Origin: Dreissena polymorpha
Taxonomy: Eukaryota > Mollusca > Bivalvia > Myida > Dreissenidae
Reading direction: 5' to 3'
Length of the DNA stretch: 64,000 nt
Assembly: GCF_020536995.1 (NCBI RefSeq)
Contig: NC_068366.1
Span: forward strand, 20,243,299-20,307,298
Part shown: in pieces, positions 42,939 through 54,000 of the stretch
How positions within the stretch are numbered: position 1 is the stretch's first letter
How the letters are laid out: every line of letters starts with the position of its first letter
The notes under the pieces: generated by a model
Seen by the model: the letters and a program-made list of their open reading frames with translations, nothing else
Told to the model about the DNA's origin: nothing
Databases searched by the model: none
Program-made: the position numbers and the translations under genes

Positions 42939-43832
42939 TTAGTGAAGGGGATTGACATCAACATGATTATATACTATTTTATAGAACAAAATGAGTCTAG
43001 CTTGTTGTCTTCTTGATTGCAAGGTATTCCAATTCAAAACCTTAATTATATTTGTGACCGTGCCCGGTGTCTTGCTGTAATTGTTCGTAACAAATCTGGC
43101 AGCTTGACGCTGAACATTTTCAATTTTATCAATATCTTTCTGATGGTAAGGGTCCCACACACTAGAGCAATATTCCAAGGATGGTCTAACAATGCTGTTA
43201 TATGTCGCTGCCTTAGTTTCCATTTTAGAAGAATGAATGTTTCGTTTTAAGAATCCTAAGCTCTGGCTTGCTTTACTACTAATTTTATTTACGTGAGGTG
43301 ACCAGTTTAAAGTTGAGCTTACTTCAACGCCAAGATAAGTGGCTTGGTTTACAACAGACAGAGGTTGATTGTGAAGAGTGTAGGCTGTTTTTAATGGTTT
43401 ACGGTTTCTCGTAACATGCATGATATGACATTTTTCTATGTTAAAAGACATCTTCCATTTCAGCTCCCACAATGATAGACTATCTAGATCTCTCTGAAAC
43501 TGAATAGTGTCAGCCAAAGTTTTTATGGATCTGTACATGACACAGTCATCCGCAAATAGACGGACGTTTGACTTCACAGACGAAGGTAGATCATTAATGT
43601 AGAGCAGAAACAGAAGAGGCCCAAGAACTGATCCCTGGGGTACGCCAGAAATTACAGGGGCCATGGTGGAAGTTGCCCCATCTACAACAACCTGTTGACT
43701 ATGGTTACCAAGAAAAGCTTTAATCAAAGAGTGTGTAGTGCCCGTGATGCCATAATGGGCTAGTTTCAGCAACAATCTACCGTGATGTACAACATCGAAG
43801 GCTTTGCTAAAATCCATGATGGCAACATCCAT
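42939..43832 (-). CDS. LINE reverse transcriptase, C-terminal part
   Basis: Shows DFSKAFDVVHH (motif A), SGVPQGSVLGPLLFLLYIND (motif B region) and LFADD (catalytic motif C, here FADD), then the thumb (NIEKCHIMHV, YLGVEVSSTLNWSPHVNKIS) and PSLEYCSSVWDPY. All are typical of jockey/CR1-group LINEs. It is the downstream half of one original frame; an in-frame stop separates it from the N-terminal part. Confidence 0.9.
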   Translation of the reverse strand: MDVAIMDFSKAFDVVHHGRLLLKLAHYGITGTTHSLIKAFLGNHSQQVVVDGATSTMAPVISGVPQGSVLGPLLFLLYINDLPSSVKSNVRLFADDCVMYRSIKTLADTIQFQRDLDSLSLWELKWKMSFNIEKCHIMHVTRNRKPLKTAYTLHNQPLSVVNQATYLGVEVSSTLNWSPHVNKISSKASQSLGFLKRNIHSSKMETKAATYNSIVRPSLEYCSSVWDPYHQKDIDKIENVQRQAARFVTNNYSKTPGTVTNIIKVLNWNTLQSRRQQARLILFYKIVYNHVDVNPLH

Positions 43833-43841
43833 CTGGTCTCT

Positions 43842-44594
43842 CTACATGGTAGAAGCTAAGTCATGGATAAAACCCACAAGTTGGGTTTTGCAAGACCGCT
43901 GGGCTCGAAAGCCATGTTGGTTGTCCACCAGGATATTAAAGTTGTCAAGATGGTCTAAGATGTTACTAACAACGATATGCTCCAGCAATTTACAAGCAAT
44001 ACATGTTAATGAGACTAGTCTATAATTACTAGCTTGGTACTTTTCACCTTTTTTAAAAATGGGAGCTACAGAAGCCATGGACCGGTCAGAAGGGACAGAA
44101 CCAGAAATAAGTGATTTGTTAAAAAAAGTTGTAAAAATAGGTGCAATTTCATTTGCACATTCCTGTAAGATTCTGGGTTTGATTTGGTCTGGCCCTGCGG
44201 CCTTGTAAGGATTCAGTTTGAGTAGGAGTTTCTTAACACCATTTACCGTAATACTAATTGATGGCATGTTTTTATACGGGCTATTACCAAGATCTGGATA
44301 TGAGCTGTTTGTGTCATTAGTAAAAACAGAAGAAAATTGTTTATTTAAGACTTCAGCTTTTTCCTTGGGGTTAGATTTTAAGACCCCATCATCCCTCAAG
44401 GGTGCTACACATGAGTCATTTTTAAAGCTTTTTATGAACCCCCAAAAACGTTTAGTTGTCCCATGTTTATGTTCAATTTCATCACATATTATGTTGTTCA
44501 TGTAGTCCCAGTAAGAATTACGAATTTTCTTTTGTATAAATGATCTGATCTTCTTAATTTTTGGAAGTAAAGTGTAATTTTTAGTCTTTTTCAT
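43842..44594 (-). CDS. LINE reverse transcriptase, N-terminal part
   Basis: KRFWGFIKSFKNDSCVAPL, the linker after a lost endonuclease, then KLNPYKAAGPDQIKPRILQE and PIFKKGEKYQASNYRLVSLT (the P-x-K-G and NYR fingers motifs) and NQHGFRAQRSCKTQL. Ends at an in-frame stop just before motif A. Start at 44594 is only the first ATG after truncation. Confidence 0.9.
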   Translation of the reverse strand: MKKTKNYTLLPKIKKIRSFIQKKIRNSYWDYMNNIICDEIEHKHGTTKRFWGFIKSFKNDSCVAPLRDDGVLKSNPKEKAEVLNKQFSSVFTNDTNSSYPDLGNSPYKNMPSISITVNGVKKLLLKLNPYKAAGPDQIKPRILQECANEIAPIFTTFFNKSLISGSVPSDRSMASVAPIFKKGEKYQASNYRLVSLTCIACKLLEHIVVSNILDHLDNFNILVDNQHGFRAQRSCKTQLVGFIHDLASTM

Positions 44595-45045
44595 TTTGCT
44601 TTAAGTCCGGTCACGTTTTTCATTAGCTTATTTTAACAGACAAACTTTTCATAAAAAGAGGAAACAAAATTACCGTCTGATTTAAAATATATATCATGGC
44701 ACATTTCTCCTCGGCAGCATCTGAAATCTATGCAAGACAAGACATTAGTTCTTTTTCGCAACTAGACATAACAAGACATTTTTATTGGCGTTTCCTGCGT
44801 AAACAAAGGGACAAGCTAATATATCGAAGTATAAATAATTCATTAAACAAATTAAATCTACTTTAGAAGTCTTCGTGTAAGCGATTTTATGATATTCAAA
44901 TAACCATTCGATGCAAAAAGAAATTTAAAATAAAGAAAACATATATTAAGTACAGTTATCAGATGGTAGACTACGACGAACTTATGACCATTTTTAGCGG
45001 TGACCGTTTTGACCTGTCTCAAACTTCAGCTTCTCCCTTTACAAT

Positions 45046-45076
45046 ATGGCGTCCGTTGGATCCAAATCGACAGAGG
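45046..45076 (+). CDS. PCNP: PCNP exon 1, ancestral candidate
   Basis: ACAATATGGCG start context (A at -3, G at +4), reads MASVGSKSTE and ends ACAGAGG then GTAAGATC, a strong donor in phase 1, which fits exon 2. It lies 194 bases left of the element insertion point. Once the element and one target duplicate are removed, it is the only candidate start left on the uninterrupted locus. An upstream ATG frame begins at 44963 and could act as an upstream ORF. Confidence 0.65.
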
Positions 45077-48000
45077 GTAAGATCAAAAACAAATTTAAGA
45101 AATAATGTGTCACAACGTTACTATTTACGTTCCTTATACTCATACACTGGGTTTGCAGTTATGTATTGCTTCATTGATGGCAAGTAAATATCGCGCATTA
45201 AGTTATGGGCGAATGAGTTAAGATGTGTCAAGTATAAGAGGGATTAAAAAAGGTTACACATCGTTTATAGCAAAGACCTATAGATAACACAGATTGGAAA
45301 CTTCGTGCCTTATCGGGCTATCTCTCGGCGGGGTCACGTGGTCGAGAAACCGATAAGTACACTGAGGATCAGCAGACAATTTATTCCATGAATCAATCGG
45401 AGTAGTCCGGAGATAGCCGGTGTATCACGATTGCGATAAGATAGCGACGCGTCAGTAGCAACGGCTACGATTATCGAGCAAAGTTATGCGTAAATGTTAC
45501 GGTGCTATGAAAGGCGGCTGTAACTTGTTCAATAATGATCCGATTTATATAAAATAAAGTTTCATAGAAACATGGGTAATTATGTTTTTTTTTATAAAAT
45601 CTCGATTTTATTTACCTACAATAAGAATTTATAATGCCGCGATTGTTGAAGAAATAGCGCTAAGAACTTCTAAATCGCGGCGAGAATGCTGTTGAATAGT
45701 TTATTTGAAAGGCTTTTGCTGATAAAATATTCTTGTATAATTTGGTATTTCAAACAGTTAAAACCTTATAAAATATGGGTGTGTATAAAACGCGGCATTT
45801 AGCGCAGACTGCAAATTGCAGGCTGCGTTATCGGGCCATAAAACGCAGCCAATATAGACATCGTTGCAGTCAATATAGATATCGTTGGAAAACGCAGGCA
45901 ATATAGACAAAGAAGGAATACGCAGACGATATGCAATATAGTTTATGTGCTATATTTAACTAATTAATTTATTGCATTTCGGTGAATTTATGAACCGTGG
46001 ACATTCTAAAATGAATGTGCTATATTTAACTAATTAAATACTTGTAAGTTGTATTGCATTTCGTTGAATTTATGAACCAAGAACATTCTAAAAATGAATA
46101 TCAGTCAATTTGAAGTTGAATATTGATACCGGGAGGTTTATTTTACAAGATGTATACGATATATAAATAAAAAAGAATATAAAGTTGTAATAAAAAAAAT
46201 ATGACTGTATATACACATTTCATTGCGTGAAACTTATTCGAATAATAGGAAATTCTAATTTAAATTAAGAGCGATGGTTATCCCTATTTGTTTAAAATAA
46301 TAAAATATTAAAGCTTTATACGTTTTAAACTCATTAACGAATACGCAGATTTGAGCGCAGACAATATATAAAAAGGAAGAAAACAGATTAGGTCAATGTT
46401 TCGCGATGATGGGAAAATTTTATTTTAAATAAAAACTATCTAGCATTTAAGCCGTTGAACTAATGAAATTGTATTGAGAATTTATTTATATGAATTTAGG
46501 AACCTAGATGTTTTGTATCAAGATGAAGACATAATAATGTGTTTTTATGAGCACAATTGAATAATTAAAATTGAGATAATATAATTATATAACTGTATGT
46601 ATATTTAATGTATGTATAGATTAAACGCAATGTTGTTTTCATCGAAGCCAATATGGACATCGCTGCAAATTGCAGGCTGCCTTATCGGCATAAAACGCAG
46701 CCAATATAGACATCGTTGCAGTCAATATAGATATCGTTGGAAAACACAGCCAATATAGAAATAGAAGGAAAACGCAGCCAATATAGACATAGAAGGAATA
46801 CGCAGCCAATATGGAAATAGAAATCAAAAACTTGTGAAATTTTAAAATGACTGACTCTGTATCAATAATTCGAAGGTTTTAATTAACATTATATGTATGA
46901 AAGTATATAAAGTCCATATTATTGTAAAACTTTTAACCTAATATATTTTCAATCGGAATATCGAACAAGTTGAATTTAATCTTCAAAGCACACAAATGTA
47001 AACGAGTTTTAATAAAAGAATACTAATTTGTATTAAAAATTATTTTATTAATGAAATACACATTTTACACATTTTACCGCTTTCAAATTATTTAGATAAT
47101 TAGATTTCTACTTGAAATTAAATGCGTAAGCAGGAAGGCAGCTGACAGCGCAGCATATATATATATGGTAAACGCAGCTTTTAGCGCAGCCTATGTAGAT
47201 ATGGAGGCAAACTAATTGGGCAGGTTTCGCGCGGGTGGTCATTATTTATATTAAATGATGAAATATAAAAGCATTATACGTTTCGAACTCAGTAGAGCAA
47301 TACAGAATTGGATTGTACCTTGTTTTGTGTTATCATCCATAAATTAATCCTCATCCAAGGGAGAAAATGGAGCAAGCATATTTCTGACACGTGAAAAAGT
47401 TTCATTTTGCCATGTTTACTTGTTAGAATTGAAGAACGATATGAGAAGCTTAAGAATAAACATAAGACCGTTTGAAAGGAGTGTTATACATGTTAAACCA
47501 GGGGTCTGTTACAGTGTCTGTCCGATTATCCTTTATTGTGGGATAGTGCGTTCGAAAAAGGTGCGAAATCTGTCAACTTAATATACAAATATAATGAATG
47601 TGACACCTGTTGACTAACTTTCAATAATAATAATAATACAACAATATTTGACATTTGTAGACGTTCGAAGGACGCCGGTCACCGGGGTTTTAACTGCACT
47701 TAATTGGTCTGTAGGCTTATGTATCTTATGTTCGTAGATATGTCTGTGTAGTTATGAAAATGGAGGTCTCACAAATTTAATAAATTAGTAATTCATTTGC
47801 ACGTTATGTAAACGCCTCTGTTACTCAACAAATATAAGCAAAATAGGAGCAATGCAAATTTGTTTAAAATAATTTCTTTTCCATAATTCTATCAGCAACA
47901 ACAATAATAGTAAAACAATAACAAGAGATTTCCTTTAAACAGAATAAACAATACAAGCGGAAAGTGTCGTTCAAATTAGCCTGTGCGGCTATACAACAAC

Positions 48001-51000
48001 AATACAAGTGAAAAAACAAAATAGCAATCAACAAAAAAAAGCAATAACCAAAACACCAGCCAATAGAATCACAATATAAACAATGCAATTTCTTAGTACA
48101 TGTACTGTGCAGTCCGCACATGCTAATCAGAGTCGACAGTCTCCGCCCAAACTGTATTTCCGCTAAGAAGAGACTTCGTTTAAACAGAATATACAATACA
48201 AGCGGAAAGTGTCGTCCAAATTTGCCTGTGCGGACTGCACAGCAACAACAATAAAAGTGAAAAAACAAAATAGCAAACAACAAAAGCACAAGCCAATATA
48301 ATCACAATATAAACGATTCAATTTCTTAGAACTGTGCAGTCTGCGCAGGCTAATTAGAGTCGACACTCTCCGCCCAAACTGGATTTCCGCTAAGAAGAGA
48401 CTTCGTTTAAACAGAATATACCATACAAGCGGAAAGTGTCGTCCCAAATTAGCCTGTGCGGACTGCACAGCAACAACAATAAAAGTGAAAAAACAAAATA
48501 GCAAACAACAAAAGCACAAGCCCATATAATCATAATATAAACGATGCAATTTCTTAGAACTGTGCAGTCTGCGCAGGCTAATTAGAGTCGACACTCTCCG
48601 CCCAAAATGGATTTCCGCTAGGAAGAGACTTCGTTCAAACAGAATATACCATACAAGCGGAAAGTGTCGTCCCAAATTAGCCTGTGCGGACTGCACAGCA
48701 ACAACAATACAAGTGAAAAAACAAAATAGCAAACAACAAAAGCACAAGCCAATATAATCACAATATAAACGATGCAATTTCTTAGAACTGTGCAGTCTGC
48801 GCAGGCTAATTAGAGTCGACACTCTCCGCCCAAACTGGATTTCCGCTAAGAAGAGACTTCGTTCAAACAGAATATACCATACAAGCGAAAAGTGTCGTCC
48901 CAAATTAGCCTGTGCGGACTGCACAGCAACAACAATAAAAGTGAAAAAACAAAATAGCAAACAACAAAAGCACAAGCCAATATAATCACAATATAAACGA
49001 TGCAATTTCTTAGAACTGTGCAGTCTGCGCAGGCTAATTAGAGTCGACACTCTCCGCCCAAACTGGATTTCCGCTAAGAAGAGACTTCGTTCAAACAGAA
49101 TATACCATACAAGCGGAAAGTGTCGTCCCAAATTAGCCTGTGCGGACTGCACAGCAACAACAATAAAAGTGAAAAAACAAAATAGCAAACAACAAAAGCA
49201 CAAGCCAATATAATCATAATATAAACGATGCAATTTCTTAGAACTGTGCAGTCTGCGCAGGCTAATTAGAGTCGACACTCTCCGCCCAAACTGAATTTCC
49301 GCTAAGAAGAGACTTCATTCAAACAGAATATACCATACAAGCAAAGTGTCGTCCCAAATTAGCCTGTGCGGATTGCACAGCAACAACAATAAAAGTGAAA
49401 AAAACAAAATAGCAAACAACAAAAAGCAATAACAAAAGCACAAGCCAATATAATCACAACGTAAATAATAACAATCACAGTAGTAAATCAACTCGGAATC
49501 TGTAGATATTAAACCAATCAATACATTATTATACGTTATTTGGTCGTTAAGCACTGTATTAAACCTGTTATTTGCAAAAGCCGTGAGATAATTGGGGCAT
49601 TGAAAGAAAGAAAGTAAACTGTTGTTTTTGAAACGGAGAACACGAGAATCAGACCTGCGTTTCGTACGACGATCATTTCAACTACCGGCACGTAAGAATG
49701 AAAAACCTATATGGCAAAAGAAATGCTTTTATCAAGTACTTTTAATGCACACATTACACGAAAAATCATAATCATCTAGCGATTTATCTTGTGGCACAGA
49801 AACGCAACTTTTATGAAACCATTCTTTGCAGGTATCACATTGAACCATATCCTCGACGCAATCAGGCAAATTACAAATACAATAGTTTTTAATAATAATA
49901 GTTTTACAATGTTTTTGTCGTCGTACGCTGATTGTTTTCTTTGTTAATGGGAATTCGGTCATTTGTTCGGTGTCTTTACAATTAATTAGATGTTGGCGCA
50001 TTTGTGTCGTATCGAATATGAGGTCTAAACAAATCTCTTTTCGAAAACAAAAAGCAGTAATAAAAGCAATTGCAAATAACCCACAGTCTACATTATTATT
50101 TTGACACATAACCTCGGGGAGTTCAATACAAATTTGTTTCTTATCGCGACCATATATATGTGATAACTGAATTTTTAAACCGTCTGGAATTATTGCATCG
50201 TCCGAGCGTTCGATACCCGAACTGTCCAAAAAATATATTTTGTTGTTGAATAAGATAGTAGAAACCCAATGATCTCTATGGGTGTGATGAATTTGACAAG
50301 CAGGTTCAATTACTGACTCCATAGGGACTTTGCTTACCCACCTCTTCTTATTTTTCGCAGCGACAGCCGGCACCTGTTCCGTTAACTGTAAAATGTATGG
50401 AGTTGATGTTATCAATTGGGAGATGTTTGCAAAGGGTTAATATTAATTACCCAGACCTGGTCTTTGTCATTAATGTATCTTTTTATATGCGACTACGCGC
50501 TGATTTTTTTTTTGAAATGAAATATTCAAATGTCCTATATATATATTATGTTTTAATGTATCTTATTTACAAAATATGATCAATAAGACGGATTACAAAG
50601 TTAATCAGTGTATTGAGTGTATCCCTGTATTGAGATTATAATAGAGGGATCACCACAGCAAGTTGCAAATACACGGTGTATTCATTCGGGTCGGGTTAGA
50701 TGTCATTTTTATCAGTGTTTAATTGTTTAATTTAGTTCGCATCTCTTCGCGGCCGACTTGCTGAAGCATTTCGCGTTGCAATAATGTGTGTTTAATCTTT
50801 TGCGCATATCTTTTATAGAACCGACAAGTCCGTTAAATAGTCACCAAGCATTAATTATATCGAAATATAAATGGTATACATTTATTTGAAACAGTCAATA
50901 ATATATACTACATTTAACAAGGAAGTTTCAAAAACAATAGCTTCAACATTTTTCACACTTAGACAAACGGACGACTTGTTGAAGCATTTCGCGCTGCAAT

Positions 51001-54000
51001 GATGCGAGTTGAATCGTTCGCGTATAGCTTTTATAGAACCGACATGTCCGTTTATTAATTATTAAGAAGTTAATAATTTGTCATAAAACAATCAATGAAG
51101 ATCCCATTACGTATGGAAAACTTATTGCGCACACAATTATAGGAAAAAAACGTAAACCGCGCATATATGATTATCATACCTACATGTATTTAAACATGGT
51201 TGTACGAAACAATGATTAATTTTACACGAATTCTTTATCATGCAATTTTTAAAAGAATCAAATGTTTAATTATTTTCTACTTTAATAGAAATTTACCAAC
51301 ATTTTTTAATTTGTACATGAGTTACGGTTCTACATTAATTAATTAAATATGAAATTGTTTAGCATGAACAAATTAAAAAAATATTTATTTAAGTATTCCA
51401 GTATACTACAGCCTTATCTCTAGACAACCCCTATCAGTAATAGCCTTATCTACTCCTCGATAATCAGTGCCCTCATCAGCTCTGAATGACTGACAGATTA
51501 TCGGTTTATTGTAATTTTAGTGGTGAGAATTAGGGTATTGTTACTGATTAGGAGACAGCTGTTTTCAATTTCTTTCGTAGCTCATTAGAAGTAAAAAATA
51601 TAAGATTATACAAAATTTATAACAATTAAATAGAAATTAGAATACAAATAATTAAAAAACAAAAAAAACATGAACGCAGAAATAGAGCTCTACATAGACT
51701 TTCCACTATTATAAATCAACACGCGAACCATTACACGTATTTGAATTAATAATTGCAAATTACATATTTTCCAATATTGGTTCAAAATACTTGACTCGAG
51801 TGATAGAAGTATCACAAAAACAAACATGCATCTATCATTCAATTTAGTTTATTTGATTATTGCTTTGCTACTTTAATAATTGTTAGTTGTATATAAGACC
51901 TTTCACAACTATTGCAAACATTCATATAACCCGTGAAAAACACCGACCACAAGTGTAACAGAGCAATTAAATGTGACAACCGTTTATTCAGATAATTAAA
52001 AAAGGACATAATTATTATTTTTACTTATAAACTTCTTATAAACTTCTGATCATATTACATCCTTCATCTATTTCTATATATTTTTTCGAGGCGTGCGAGT
52101 TGACTTCAAAAAGTGCGAGTTGACCAGAGATGCCGTGCGAGTTGACCAAAAAACGTGCGAGTTAACTACCGTGCGAGTGGACCGGCACCCATATATTATA
52201 CATTTAACAAGGAAATTGCAAAAACAATAGCTTCAACATTTTTCACCCAAGTAACAGTTCAGATATGTCATCAAAACTATATGGGCCTTCGTCTCAATAA
52301 TGATTCAATTAACGGGTAATGCCAAAGTGTTACACAAGAGAGTTGTCATGAGATGTCACGAGGACCCAAGCTACCACCCCTGCAAATGTGACGATTGCAT
52401 CAAATGCAACTATTAATTTTGCTTTCAGTTGCAATATTAATAAAATTCCTATTAAGATGACAGTACAAACAATAAACAAGTGGTGCCACTTAACAATAAA
52501 ACATCAGTGCATTTTGGAACGGATTTATATTTTTAATTATACAGCCTGTTAATAAATTTTTGTTCGTATATATGGAGGAATGTGTAATGTTAATAAAAGC
52601 CTGCTATACAAAGTAAGTTATTGTTTGTATGATTTCCATCATACTTATAAATTGTGGTAAATTTAAAGACGAACTTCTAAAGTATATCTCCAAATTAATT
52701 TAAAAATGTTTCATAACAATATGGTTTTATTCACGCACAAAAGCAACAACAGGTAACGTTAACTCACCTTGCAGGAGGGCACGATTTCAAAAATCGACTC
52801 CTCTTCACACAGATCTACCGTTGTGAAACCGGAGTATGACAATGTTATAATGTCCTCACTTTTGAGATACTGGTGCATGTACTTCACCTGGCTGTGTCCG
52901 AAAATCAAAGCCATTCTTTTACACTCACTAGACGGCACACGAAAACACTATAGGAACTATACACACAAAAAGAACACACAATTACAAAACACTTCTTCCA
53001 AATATCGCAATAAACACACACAAAAAAACTGTTGAAAAACACGAAATAGCACTTTACACACAACACACACAAAACACGTATTCCAAATATCACACTAATC
53101 ACTGACAGCACTGATATTACAAGTAATAACAATGATATGAAATGGATACAAAAAATCGGATATAAATATACGACTTAGAATTACTCGCTAAAATATAACA
53201 ATTTCTTTAACAATATGTGTGAAATTTCATTCCTTAAGATGCAATTTAAATAAGTCATCTGAGCAAATAAACACCCGGCATAATTAAGGGTCTTTTGGGT
53301 TGAAATGCAAAGGGAAGTATTAATTGGCAGGTAATTGATGTACATCCTTTTTTTCACACTTAGACAATCTCGATAAAATAAAATTAGCCACAAACAACAT
53401 CAATAAGTTTTTGCCTTCTTTCTCTATATTGGCTGCGTTTTTCTTCTGTTTCTATATTGACTGCGTTTTCCTTCTTTGTCTATATTGCCTGCGTTTTCCA
53501 ACGATATCTATATTGACTGCAACGATGTCTATATTGGCTGCGTTTTATGGCCCGATAACGCAGTCTGCAATTTGCAGCGATGTCCATATTGTCTGCGTTA
53601 AAAACCACAATTCGTTCAATCTATACATACATATACATACATACATACATTTTATATAATTATGTTAATACAATTTTTATTACTCATGTGTGCTCATAAA
53701 ATCAATTTATGATGTCTTCAACTTGATACACAAAATAATAAAATGTGTATAACTTTACTGCCATTATAGCGATAAAAAACGATAAGTTTTAAAATTGTAT
53801 GGACCTTAACCACTTTCATAAATAAAAACCGTATTGATACAGTAATTCTCCAACTTTTTTGCCTTCTTTCTCTATATTGGCTGCGTTTCTCTTCTGTTTC
53901 TATATTGACTGCGTTTTCCTTCTTTGTCTATATTGCCTGCGTTTTCCAACGATATCTATATTGACTGCAACGATGTCTATATTGGCTGCGTTTTATGGCC

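Larger units (their letters stand above)
42715..44600 (-). mobile_element. 5'-truncated jockey/CR1-type LINE, copy 2
   Basis: A non-LTR retrotransposon body covering the reverse transcriptase and its C-terminal tail. The endonuclease and ORF1 are absent. The reading frame is broken by a stop at about 43842 and a frameshift at about 42940. After the shift the tail continues (HHHHMAYQIPPSTADYHKF, VVQWNTLPSYVVS). It lies between the two divergent host genes. Confidence 0.85.

Noticed and set aside
48163-49278. 371-codon minus-strand frame with repeated CFCCLLFCFFTFIVVAVQSA-type blocks
   Set aside because: It is the translation of the 228-bp satellite; the unit (about 228 = 3 x 76) keeps the frame open. 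No start context or domain.
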